Below are positions 1 to 5,775 of a DNA stretch of 5,823 bases, in pieces. The stretch lies in contig JAGBGV010000341.1 of NCBI GenBank assembly GCA_017935805.1, forward strand, positions 1 through 5,823, read 5' to 3'. The translations under genes and the position numbers were made by a program. Origin of the DNA: Clostridia bacterium. GTDB lineage: Bacteria; Bacillota_A; Clostridia; Oscillospirales; CAG-272. Numbering within the stretch: position 1 is the first letter of the stretch; every line of letters begins with the position of its first letter. Below the pieces are notes generated by a model. The model had not been told where the DNA came from. It saw only the letters and a list, made by a program, of their open reading frames with translations, and did not search any database.

Positions 1-412
1 GGCCTGCGGGATCAAACCAATCGTCCTCAGTTTCAGGAGGAGTGGTCTCGGGCACGGGCGTGGTCTCGATCGGTGTAGTGTCGGGAGGTGTTATTTCAGC
101 AGGCTCAGTCTCGGGCTCTTTCGTTTCGGGATTATCCGCTTCGGGAGCCTTTGTTTCTCGATCACCTGTCTGCGGCTGATCCTCACCCCAAGGCTGCGTT
201 CCCTCAGATTCCTCTGGCACGTCGGTCTCCGGACGTTCTGTACCGTTTTCTCCTATGGGATCGTCCGTTTCATATGTAAGATCCGGCGGAATATATCCGG
301 GGCCGTCTTTCTCGTCTCTTTCCTTTCTGCGTTCGCAGCTGCCGATCACAAGCCAGACTGTAAGTATAATCAATAATCCAACAAGTATCACGGATATAAG
401 TGTTTTCTTCAT
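1..412 (-). CDS. Membrane-anchored or lipidated surface protein with Pro/Glu/Thr-rich stalk (C-terminus outside window)
   Basis: The visible 137 residues start MKKTLISVILVGLLIILTVW, a short positive n-region followed by one hydrophobic segment (about residues 5-24). The hydrophobic stretch ends VIGSC, so Cys26 could be a lipidated cysteine in a weak lipobox; the alternative is a single-pass anchor with the C-terminus outside. A charged patch (ERRKERDEKD) follows, then from about residue 50 a low-complexity region rich in Pro, Glu, Thr and Asp with repeated PET/PETE units, typical of an extended extracellular linker. The reading frame is open to base 1, so any folded domain lies beyond the window. 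The ATG at 412 is chosen because GGAGG (complement of 421-425) sits 8 bases upstream and a good promoter lies just beyond. The function is not recognisable from this part. Confidence 0.85.
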   Translation of the reverse strand, partial: MKKTLISVILVGLLIILTVWLVIGSCERRKERDEKDGPGYIPPDLTYETDDPIGENGTERPETDVPEESEGTQPWGEDQPQTGDRETKAPEADNPETKEPETEPAEITPPDTTPIETTPVPETTPPETEDDWFDPAG

Positions 413-458
413 AGTCTGAACCTCCATTTATAATAATCTGCCGTTGTCTTCTGATTTC

Positions 459-487
459 ATGATACACTAACGCGAAATAAATGTCAA
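459..487 (-). promoter_or_regulatory. Sigma-A type promoter of the stalk-protein gene
   Basis: On the minus strand a perfect -35 TTGACA (487-482) is followed after 17 bases by TATCAT (464-459), five of six matches to the -10 consensus. The predicted start near 452 gives a leader of about 40 bases before the ATG at 412. It sits downstream of the terminator of the preceding gene, so the gene appears to be independently transcribed. Confidence 0.8.
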
Positions 488-526
488 TAACGCGGCGAAA
501 AAATTAATCGTCCTTTAATAATTGCG

Positions 527-558
527 AAAAAAACGGCTCACAAATCAATGCAAGCCGT
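527..558 (-). terminator. Intrinsic terminator after the YgjV-family gene
   Basis: On the minus strand ACGGCTTGCA pairs with TGTGAGCCGT around a 6-base loop (10 pairs, two of them G-U), followed immediately by a run of seven T. It begins 10 bases after the stop codon at 569. On the plus strand there is no T run after the stem, so it works in one direction only. Confidence 0.9.
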
Positions 559-568
559 CTGAATACAG

Positions 569-1111
569 TTATTTTTTCTTTTTTCCGGCAAATCTGACTA
601 TACCTATTACTGCAGACACGATAGCAATAAGCTCCTTCACTGCCTCCACAATGTTACCTGCCAGCAGATCGTAAAGCATTACCATGGGAGATGTCACAAG
701 GATGCTTCCTCTTATAAGCTGTGCTGAGGGGGATGACAGAGCGAGGGTGTTTATCACAAGCCCTGCCACGGAGAGTACACAGTACCACTCCGTCCATGTA
801 GCAATGCCAAATCCAATCATTATTGCCGCAAACACATATGGAACGAGCTTGCTGCTGAATATTTTTTTGTCCTTGTTGTAATATGCAATATTCCGTAGTA
901 TGGCAACACAGTTCATGGCAAATCCTGTCCATGCTCCAAGTACCATGAAGCTGACAGCAGATACGACTGTGGCAATTATCTGTATCACAAGAATCTTCTT
1001 TTGGGAGTTCACTTGATACGAAATGAATGTGATCGCAACAGCCACGAATGCAATAATATTTGCGATAATAAATGAAGGGTTATCTTTAATATACTGAATT
1101 ATTACGTCCAT
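569..1111 (-). CDS. YgjV-family inner membrane protein
   Basis: The 180-residue product is almost entirely hydrophobic, with likely membrane segments at about residues 14-33, 39-60, 90-105, 108-125, 137-152 and 158-175, and a basic KKKK tail. It resembles the YgjV family (Pfam Imp-YgjV) in length and layout: a SYQ motif near residue 31 followed by QKKIL, a GAWTGFAMN...ILRNIAYYNKDK segment in the middle (59-82), and a late SPSAQLIRGS...SPMVMLYDLL...N segment (127-153). The biochemical role of the family is unknown; it is an integral membrane protein of small-transporter-like appearance. The ATG at 1111 is preceded by a modest site, AGAAAG. An upstream out-of-frame ATG is stopped at once by TGA. 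It has its own promoter (1149-1176) and its own terminator (527-558). The family call is from recall of conserved motifs, not a database search. Confidence 0.85.
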   Translation of the reverse strand: MDVIIQYIKDNPSFIIANIIAFVAVAITFISYQVNSQKKILVIQIIATVVSAVSFMVLGAWTGFAMNCVAILRNIAYYNKDKKIFSSKLVPYVFAAIMIGFGIATWTEWYCVLSVAGLVINTLALSSPSAQLIRGSILVTSPMVMLYDLLAGNIVEAVKELIAIVSAVIGIVRFAGKKKK

Positions 1112-1148
1112 AGTTCACATCTTTCTACTAACTAATAGTTGTCAAAGG

Positions 1149-1176
1149 ATTATACTCTGCGTCGCTTTGTAAACAA
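1149..1176 (-). promoter_or_regulatory. Probable promoter of the YgjV-family gene
   Basis: On the minus strand a perfect -10 TATAAT (1154-1149) lies 16 bases after a partial -35 TTGTTT (1176-1171). The predicted transcript starts near 1142, about 30 bases before the ATG at 1111. The -35 is weak, so the gene could also receive read-through from the M28 peptidase gene, after which no clear terminator is visible. Confidence 0.6.
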
Positions 1177-1236
1177 GTCACGTCACGAAACAACGGTTGT
1201 TTTATTTTGTTCTCCGATGTATCGCTCAGACCTATG

Positions 1237-2469
1237 TTACGCCTTCTTGCGCTTGCGGAGGAGGTATTCGTCCAGTTTTTCCTTGATATTGTCGGGAATC
1301 TCACGTGCAACAGGACAAATAGCCGCGTTAACCATACGGGAAGCAAATGCAGTGATAAAGTCGATATCATTCTGCATATGCTCAGTCATCATGATCTTTG
1401 CTGTGTCGTATCTGTTGTGGAACGGATGAACATTTCCGGCACCCATTCTCGCAAAGGATACAGCAGGCACGCCCTTGTCAGCGAAAGGAGTGGAGTCGCT
1501 GGAGTATACATCCTGGTACGCCTTTACCGGGAAGCCAAGCTCGCAACCCATGTAGTTGATATAGTGAACAAGCGCGTTTTCACTTGTTGCACAGGCGATG
1601 AACTTGCCCATGATACAGCCGATCATATCAAGGTTGATAACAAGATCCACATTCTTCAGTTCTTCCTCATGTGCCGCGCAGTAAGCCTTTGAGCCAAGAA
1701 GTCCGCGCTCTTCACTGCCGCAGAAAACGAACTTGAGGCTGTAGCGGTGGGGATTCTCACTGAAATATTCAGCCATACCCAGGATACCGATGCATCCGGA
1801 CATATTGTCATAGGCACCGTTCGAGAGTGATGTGGTGTCATAATGTGCAGTGAACACGATCTGCTTGTCGCTTTCTCCGGGAATATCAACTACAACATTG
1901 TGAGACTTACCCTTGTATTCATCCTGCTTCAGGGTGATCTTGGCAATCTTGCCGTCGCCGCCTCCGTTGATGATAGCCACAGCATCCTTTGCGTTGATGT
2001 TCACGCCGGGAATCTTGCGGTCATCGGGGAAATATGAGCGAAGCTCTCTGTGGTCGATGTCATTATCGGCAAAATTCACGTTTCCGTCGTATGTAATGAA
2101 GGCAAGAGCACCGTTGTCAAGGATGTCCTTGTATCTCCAGTAGCCGAGATAACCGTCGATAAGAACGATTTTGTCCTTGCAAAGGGAGAGAGAATATCTG
2201 TCGGTGTCTGTGAGATAGTAAAGAGGAGCTTCAACCTCACCGTTTCCTGCGCAGAGATAGCCCTTGCAGGTGATATTCTGTCCGTCTATGGTCAAAGTAG
2301 CCTCGTGAACAGTCGCCATGTCCACCTCGAACTCCTCAAGATGCGCGTCAAGTCCAAGTTCACAGCAGGTGTCACGGAGATATTCCGCTACACGAAGCTC
2401 TTCAGCGCTTCCACCCGTGTGAACGAATGCAGTATCCGCAAATATTTTTTCGATAAGTTCCTTTTTCAT
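1237..2469 (-). CDS. M28-family zinc aminopeptidase, cytoplasmic
   Basis: The 410-residue product carries the M28 co-catalytic zinc site in full: H209 in TAHYD, bridging D221 in GAYDNMSG, catalytic and ligand glutamates E253/E254 in GSEERGLLGS, D281 in INLDMIG, and H351 in HNRYDT. Such enzymes remove N-terminal residues or cleave small peptides using two zinc ions. Residues about 60-190 are inserted between the N-terminal segment and the catalytic core, in the position of a PA-like domain (substrate-gating lid in relatives). There is no signal peptide, so it should act in the cytoplasm. The frame stays open upstream to an ATG at 2532, but that start lies inside the -35 element; the ATG at 2469 is chosen because AAAGGA (2482-2477) precedes it by 7 bases and the promoter reads into it. 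The C-terminus is lysine/arginine-rich (RKRKKA). Substrate specificity cannot be read from the sequence. Confidence 0.93.
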   Translation of the reverse strand: MKKELIEKIFADTAFVHTGGSAEELRVAEYLRDTCCELGLDAHLEEFEVDMATVHEATLTIDGQNITCKGYLCAGNGEVEAPLYYLTDTDRYSLSLCKDKIVLIDGYLGYWRYKDILDNGALAFITYDGNVNFADNDIDHRELRSYFPDDRKIPGVNINAKDAVAIINGGGDGKIAKITLKQDEYKGKSHNVVVDIPGESDKQIVFTAHYDTTSLSNGAYDNMSGCIGILGMAEYFSENPHRYSLKFVFCGSEERGLLGSKAYCAAHEEELKNVDLVINLDMIGCIMGKFIACATSENALVHYINYMGCELGFPVKAYQDVYSSDSTPFADKGVPAVSFARMGAGNVHPFHNRYDTAKIMMTEHMQNDIDFITAFASRMVNAAICPVAREIPDNIKEKLDEYLLRKRKKA

Positions 2470-2476
2470 GTGCGTT

Positions 2477-2482
2477 TCCTTT
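2477..2482 (-). promoter_or_regulatory. Ribosome binding site fixing the M28 peptidase start
   Basis: AAAGGA on the minus strand lies 7 bases upstream of the ATG at 2469. It decides for this start over the in-frame ATG at 2532, which would have to be translated from upstream of the predicted transcription start. Confidence 0.8.
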
Positions 2483-2491
2483 CGGTATTTT

Positions 2492-2505
2492 ATGTTTACA
2501 AACAT
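2492..2505. promoter_or_regulatory. Candidate operator: 14-base palindrome at the M28 promoter
   Basis: ATGTTT and AAACAT form a perfect 6-base inverted repeat around a 2-base centre. It overlaps the edge of the -10 hexamer and covers the predicted transcription start, a position where a bound repressor would block initiation. No regulator gene is visible nearby, so the role is an inference. Confidence 0.4.
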
Positions 2506-2532
2506 TATATCACACGCCGCCATCACTTTCAA
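2504..2532 (-). promoter_or_regulatory. Sigma-A promoter of the M28 peptidase gene, extended -10
   Basis: TTGAAA (2532-2527), a 17-base spacer and a perfect TATAAT (2509-2504) preceded by TG at the extended -10 position. The predicted start is near 2497, giving a leader under 30 bases. The -35 is only 14 bases beyond the terminator of the upstream lipoprotein gene. Confidence 0.85.
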
Positions 2533-2546
2533 TAGTGAATTGCATG

Positions 2547-2573
2547 AAAAAAGCCCGCCAATCAGCAGGCTTT
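2547..2573 (-). terminator. Intrinsic terminator after the lipoprotein peptidase gene
   Basis: On the minus strand AAAGCCTGC pairs with GCGGGCTTT around a 6-base loop (9 pairs, one G-U), with the T run overlapping and following the stem (six T in all). It starts 7 bases after the stop codon at 2581. Confidence 0.92.
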
Positions 2574-2580
2574 GATGGGG

Positions 2581-4176
2581 TTACGGCTTGATTCGTGTAT
2601 ATTCGGAATAGTTCTCCTCAAGGAAAGCGAGCCAGTCATCCGTCAGCTCCTCAAATGTGAGCCCGAAGAAGTCGTGAGTGTAAAACAGCATGTCAAGGGT
2701 CTCTCGCTCGCCGAATCTCTCGCACAAGTACGCAATAAACGATGCCCCGGGAATATATCCCTTCCCTCCGTTTGGAGTTTTATATCCGTAGGACCAGCTC
2801 TTGATGTGCATCAGCTCTATCCAATCGGTCTTTGTGTCAATGTCACGTCCCAATTTTTCTCGGAACTCATTAACGCAGATCATCATTTGTGTTGTCTGTA
2901 CATCTATATACTTTTCAGGCGTATTGTGATCAAGAGAGGTCATCGGTGTACCGTAGGAATTGAAGCGGCTGTCATAGCACTCCGCGAGTCCCTCAACTGC
3001 CCAGCCTTCTTTCATAGAACTCTCAAGTGTTAATGAGTGGATGTATTCGTGCATAAAGGACGCCACGTTCATAACCTGAATGTTGTGAGTACCTCCGTTG
3101 TACCAGGACGTGTTCGCCAAAGTCTCCGAGGTATAGTGTATCTCAAGCTCGTCGTTGTAGTTTCCTATGGCAAAAAGCTCGCGATATGACCCCATCTCAC
3201 TCTCAATCGTGGTGAAATACTCGCGCACATCAGCATAGTTTTTGTGAAGGAATCCCTCATACACCACGGGATTGAGCCGACCGTTAGCGTCCTCCCAGTC
3301 ACGCTCAATGTATATCTCGGCATACTTACACCGTGCCACATAATCGCAGGAAACGCCGCCCATGCTGTAAAGTATCTCTGACGGAGTATGATCAATGCCG
3401 TGGGAAAGATAAAACTTTTCAAGCGCTGACGAAAACTCGCTCGCCGTGTTAGAGTCACCGCTGTTTTTTATCAGTGTGTGCAGAGCAGACTCACCGTTTG
3501 CTTTAATGTATTCGCTGACAAAGGTTCTTGCGATAATCGGGGTAACAGCTACATTATCGCCCACAAAAGCCTCGTCAAAGCACAAGATATTCATATCAAG
3601 GATGTCAGATTCGCCAATGTGCTCAAAATCCACATACTCCGCAGTCATCTCACGTCCGTATATCTCGTCAAGAAGATATTCGGCATACCCGTACAGGACG
3701 CCGTAGTTTGCATACTCTCCAAAAATACCGGATAGGAGGATTGCGGTGAATTTTGCAGAGCCAAAGTCCTGTACATAGGTATATATAACTCCGCTGTCCA
3801 CCCATGTACCGCTGTATGACTCAGGCTGATATACGCAAATCTCCACCTCACAGCCCACGTCAATGCGGTCAACTACTCTGTGAACCGCGTTGATACAGTC
3901 AGCACGAACATCGGCAGATATACTCTGTTCAAATCGGTAGGTTATCCCGTCGAGAGTAACAGAATCGAGGTATTTGTTCAGACCGAATGCGGAATTTGCC
4001 TCGTGTCGCGACTCGCTTAGTATGACTCTCGCGCTAGTCCACTCAACAGATGCGAGATCAATCTCGGAAAGCTCTGTTTCGGGTGCTGTCGTGTCAGCCT
4101 CGGGCGTTTGCGGTGCACTAACGCATCCCGCGATCAGAAAACAGGCAAGCAAAATCAATAAAAATGAGCGAATCAT
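2581..4176 (-). CDS. Secreted lipoprotein with gluzincin-type (HEYIH) zinc-peptidase domain
   Basis: The 531-residue product opens with a lipoprotein signal: basic n-region, hydrophobic core and lipobox LIAGC with Cys18, so it should be processed by signal peptidase II and tethered outside the membrane. A short Thr/Pro/Glu linker follows (about 19-36). A zinc-peptidase motif HEYIH lies at 376-380, with the downstream EGLAE (395-399) supplying the third ligand; by analogy with MA-clan peptidases whose ligand sits in an EGLAxY motif, Glu395 is the more likely ligand, while Glu399 has the 18-residue spacing of M1 enzymes. GASFIAYLCERFG (477-489) resembles the helix that follows the active site in this group. 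The roughly 330 residues before the motif (about 40-370) match no family I recognise. The role is probably proteolysis of an extracellular or surface substrate, unknown. The ATG at 4176 has GGAGG 5 bases upstream; an in-frame GTG at 4224 is the alternative start. Confidence 0.88.
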   Translation of the reverse strand: MIRSFLLILLACFLIAGCVSAPQTPEADTTAPETELSEIDLASVEWTSARVILSESRHEANSAFGLNKYLDSVTLDGITYRFEQSISADVRADCINAVHRVVDRIDVGCEVEICVYQPESYSGTWVDSGVIYTYVQDFGSAKFTAILLSGIFGEYANYGVLYGYAEYLLDEIYGREMTAEYVDFEHIGESDILDMNILCFDEAFVGDNVAVTPIIARTFVSEYIKANGESALHTLIKNSGDSNTASEFSSALEKFYLSHGIDHTPSEILYSMGGVSCDYVARCKYAEIYIERDWEDANGRLNPVVYEGFLHKNYADVREYFTTIESEMGSYRELFAIGNYNDELEIHYTSETLANTSWYNGGTHNIQVMNVASFMHEYIHSLTLESSMKEGWAVEGLAECYDSRFNSYGTPMTSLDHNTPEKYIDVQTTQMMICVNEFREKLGRDIDTKTDWIELMHIKSWSYGYKTPNGGKGYIPGASFIAYLCERFGERETLDMLFYTHDFFGLTFEELTDDWLAFLEENYSEYTRIKP

Positions 4177-4181
4177 TTGTT

Positions 4182-4186
4182 CCTCC
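4182..4186 (-). promoter_or_regulatory. Ribosome binding site deciding the lipoprotein start
   Basis: GGAGG on the minus strand, 5 bases before the ATG at 4176. The alternative in-frame GTG at 4224 also has an AAGGA at a good distance (4237-4233), but that site lies just upstream of the transcription start predicted near 4232, so it would be missing from the RNA. Confidence 0.75.
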
Positions 4187-4238
4187 ATTGTACCGCAGAT
4201 ACGTGATATTACACGCGGTCTCACGGTGCGTTTCCTTG

Positions 4239-4267
4239 ATTATACCACACGTTCACATGATTGTCAA
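4239..4267 (-). promoter_or_regulatory. Consensus sigma-A promoter of the lipoprotein peptidase gene
   Basis: A perfect -35 TTGACA (4267-4262), a 17-base spacer and a perfect -10 TATAAT (4244-4239), with TG at the extended -10 position. This is the strongest promoter in the window. The predicted start near 4232 leaves a leader of about 56 bases, within which ACCGC (4219-4215) can pair with GCGGT (4196-4192), leaving the ribosome site free. Confidence 0.93.
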
Positions 4268-4279
4268 GCGGTGCAAAAG

Positions 4280-4311
4280 AAAAAGAGCAGTTCGGTGTGA
4301 ACTACTCTTTT
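4280..4311 (-). terminator. Second tagged terminator hairpin of the 4280-4487 cluster
   Basis: On the minus strand AAAAGAGTAGTTC pairs with GAACTGCTCTTTT around a 5-base loop (13 pairs, one G-U), ending in five T. It ends 13 bases before the -35 of the next gene and so insulates the lipoprotein promoter. It follows the 14-base tag at 4326-4313 after a single base. Confidence 0.85.
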
Positions 4312-4312
4312 G

Positions 4313-4326
4313 GTGTTGGCGAATAC
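4313..4326 (-). repeat. 14-base direct repeat, copy A
   Basis: GTATTCGCCAACAC on the minus strand, identical to the copy at 4453-4440, with a period of 127 bases. Both copies stand just 5' of a terminator hairpin on the transcribed strand (here 1 base away). Confidence 0.85.
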
Positions 4327-4327
4327 T

Positions 4328-4349
4328 GAGTGTCACCTACGGTGAACTC
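4328..4349 (-). other. Hairpin with 3-base loop in the intergenic cluster
   Basis: On the minus strand GAGTTCACC pairs with GGTGACACTC (9 pairs, one bulged base) around a 3-base loop. No T run follows, so it is not a terminator by itself. It abuts copy A of the tag and the adjacent hairpin at 4351-4380 with one base between each. Confidence 0.65.
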
Positions 4350-4350
4350 T

Positions 4351-4380
4351 CGAGATTTCCATGACAAGGGGGAAATCTCG
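4351..4380 (-). other. Perfect 10-bp hairpin in the intergenic cluster
   Basis: CGAGATTTCC and GGAAATCTCG form a perfect 10-base inverted repeat around a 10-base loop. No T run follows on either strand. Its function is unknown; it could be a structural RNA stem, part of a small mobile repeat or a protein-binding site. Confidence 0.75.
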
Positions 4381-4402
4381 GTGGTATCTCATGTAACATA
4401 AC

Positions 4403-4433
4403 AAAAAGACCGATTCAAAGAAATCGATCTTTT
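4403..4433 (-). terminator. First tagged terminator hairpin, after the 364-residue gene
   Basis: On the minus strand AAAAGATCGATT pairs with AATCGGTCTTTT around a 6-base loop (12 pairs, one G-U), ending in five T. It is the first strong terminator after the stop codon at 4496. The 14-base tag copy B stands 6 bases before it. Confidence 0.88.
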
Positions 4434-4439
4434 CGCTAT

Positions 4440-4453
4440 GTGTTGGCGAATAC
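4440..4453 (-). repeat. 14-base direct repeat, copy B
   Basis: GTATTCGCCAACAC on the minus strand, identical to copy A at 4326-4313. The sequence around the two copies is otherwise different apart from the A/T-rich ends of the terminator stems that follow. Confidence 0.85.
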
Positions 4454-4458
4454 CTATT

Positions 4459-4487
4459 TTCCCGGCAACTTTATACGCACCGAGGAA
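4459..4487 (-). other. Imperfect hairpin just after the 364-residue gene
   Basis: On the minus strand TTCC-T-CGG pairs with CCGGGAA (7 pairs with one bulged T) around a 14-base loop. It lies 8 bases after the stop codon and has no T run. It is weaker than the other stems of the cluster and could be chance. Confidence 0.4.
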
Positions 4488-4495
4488 GTTTAATT

Positions 4496-5590
4496 CTATT
4501 CAATTACTATACCAAGCTTAAGATTATCAAAGAACTGCTGTACTGATTCTTTCATGTTCTCGCGATGTTTATTGTGCTCATTCTCAAGAATAGCAAGCAG
4601 CTCTTCATCCGTCTTTCCGGAGTCTATACCCTGGGCAAACGCACCCCACTCTTTGTTAAATTGCTCCATGCTATATTTATACGCGGGATCCTCATAATCA
4701 CGGAAATCATTTTTAGAAAGTTCAAGGAAGTACTCGTATTTAGACTTGTCTTCTTCATACTCTGCTGCCCATTTGATCTTTTCACTCTCTTTGCGGGCGT
4801 TCTTAGCCTTCTTAAATGAGTAATCCATGAACATTTTTGATCTTTTCAGTTCTTCATTTCCAAGTCGAACGGGGTCTCGGCGTTCGTACCGAATTTTATC
4901 AAGAGAAAACTTAGCGTTTATCTTACACAAATCAACATTTCCGGTCTTGACTGAGTAAAATGCTATATCCTTGGAGGTGAAATCATTCCAACCATCTTGT
5001 AACAAAACTTTCAATTTATTGTCCAGGTCTTTGATATCATCAGAAGAATCTCCAAATAGCTCAATGCAGTTATCAGGCAATCTTCCCTCTTCAAGCATTT
5101 TGAAGGTATCAATCGATCTATACTTTCTCAATCCGTAATAAATCTGAAGCCATTTGTCAAAGTCTGACATATAATCAAGCAAAGGAATAATATGCTGGGC
5201 CATCTTTTCCCTGAACAATGCCATGGCAGAGTTTATCATATCTTCATAACCTGCCCAGTGCTCCCAACGTCTGTATGCAGACTCCTTTAGTGAACGGCTG
5301 TAATTATCGTGGCCGTCGGCCTTGTCTGCAGTATCCTCCACTGAATGGAACTTGTGCAGAGCTTTACTCGGGTGAAGTTCTTCGAGATTAACCGACCAGT
5401 ACGGAGAAGCCATAAAGTAAACGTGAACAGGCACTTGATGCACGTCAAACAGAATGACTTGCATAATTTCCCCAACCATCCTAAAATACATACCCCTCAG
5501 CTTGGATGTCTTTCTGAATCCATTTTCGAGAAGCATGTCCTCCATTGAATCCTTAAGTCTCTGAATAAATGTTATCTTTTTCTCTGCCAT
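4496..5590 (-). CDS. Hypothetical soluble protein, possible DUF4304-like N-terminus
   Basis: I do not recognise this 364-residue protein with certainty. Residues about 8-75 (helix, then GFRKTSKLRGMYFRMVGEIM followed by hydrophobic strands) recall DUF4304-type proteins, which open with a helix, a GFKK turn and paired strands; this is a weak resemblance. The middle (100-165) is rich in Trp, Tyr and Phe. Residues about 240-300 are strongly charged and helical (many Lys/Glu, possible coiled coil) and the last 50 residues form another charged helix. There is no signal peptide or membrane segment, so it is probably cytoplasmic. AAGGAG (5603-5598) lies 7 bases before the ATG. Codons are richer in A and T than in the two peptidase genes, which may hint at separate ancestry. 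No clear promoter is visible in the 35 bases separating it from the upstream reading frame, so it may be co-transcribed with that frame. Confidence 0.82.
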   Translation of the reverse strand: MAEKKITFIQRLKDSMEDMLLENGFRKTSKLRGMYFRMVGEIMQVILFDVHQVPVHVYFMASPYWSVNLEELHPSKALHKFHSVEDTADKADGHDNYSRSLKESAYRRWEHWAGYEDMINSAMALFREKMAQHIIPLLDYMSDFDKWLQIYYGLRKYRSIDTFKMLEEGRLPDNCIELFGDSSDDIKDLDNKLKVLLQDGWNDFTSKDIAFYSVKTGNVDLCKINAKFSLDKIRYERRDPVRLGNEELKRSKMFMDYSFKKAKNARKESEKIKWAAEYEEDKSKYEYFLELSKNDFRDYEDPAYKYSMEQFNKEWGAFAQGIDSGKTDEELLAILENEHNKHRENMKESVQQFFDNLKLGIVIE

Positions 5591-5625
5591 AACGCTTCTC
5601 CTTGTAAACTTATCACTATTATTTT

Positions 5626-5775
5626 TTAGTTCACTACACCATCCATCATATACTCAAGATATCCTTTTCCGCCCATAATACAAATAGTTCCAACAGTACC
5701 AACAAACAAGCCCATATCTGCGAACGCAATTGCGCCAGAGGGTTGGGCAGAATATGTATTCGGCAGTCTTTGTAT
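5626..5775 (-). pseudogene. C-terminal tail of an unrecognised protein, or a degraded gene end
   Basis: Forty-nine codons run from just after an in-frame TGA (5778-5776) to a TAA at 5628-5626. Many codons begin with G (repeated GGC, GCA, GTT, GGA), the pattern of real coding sequence, and the product has a small-residue hydrophobic stretch (about SGAIAFADMGLFVGTVGTIC) and ends EYMMDGVVN. No start codon with a ribosome site is visible: the only early ATG (5715) has none. It could be the end of a longer gene broken by a stop or frameshift near 5777, a sequencing error there, or a coincidental open frame. The two other minus-strand frames are also open through much of this stretch but lack the G-first codon pattern. 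The rest of 5776-5823 shows nothing I can assign. Confidence 0.35.

Noticed and set aside
270..467. 65-residue minus-strand open frame upstream of the stalk protein
   Set aside because: It overlaps the real gene in another frame and begins within the promoter; the in-frame ATG at 412 has the proper ribosome site.
1190..1200. Inverted repeat ACAAC-N-GTTGT as a terminator for the M28 gene
   Set aside because: The arms are 5 bases with a 1-base centre, so it cannot form a useful RNA hairpin, and there is no proper T run on the minus strand.
1207..1692. Plus-strand open frame over the C-terminal part of the M28 gene
   Set aside because: It lies opposite the conserved zinc-ligand region and has composition expected of a shadow frame.
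2050..2535. Long open frame on the plus strand opposite the M28 gene
   Set aside because: It is the antisense shadow of the M28 peptidase, with no ribosome site and no recognisable product; all the conserved motifs are on the minus strand.
4192..4219. Leader hairpin in the lipoprotein mRNA as a riboswitch or attenuator
   Set aside because: Only a 5-bp outer stem with a 3-bp inner extension, no T run and no recognised aptamer; the ribosome site stays unpaired.
4381..4402. Promoter for a small RNA starting between the first terminator and the 4351-4380 hairpin
   Set aside because: The best minus-strand match (TTGAAT, 17 bases, TACATG) matches only four and three consensus positions and sits inside the terminator stem.
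4313..4453. CRISPR-like repeats
   Set aside because: There are only two copies of 14 bases with a 113-base gap, each tied to a terminator stem; no spacer pattern and no cas gene.
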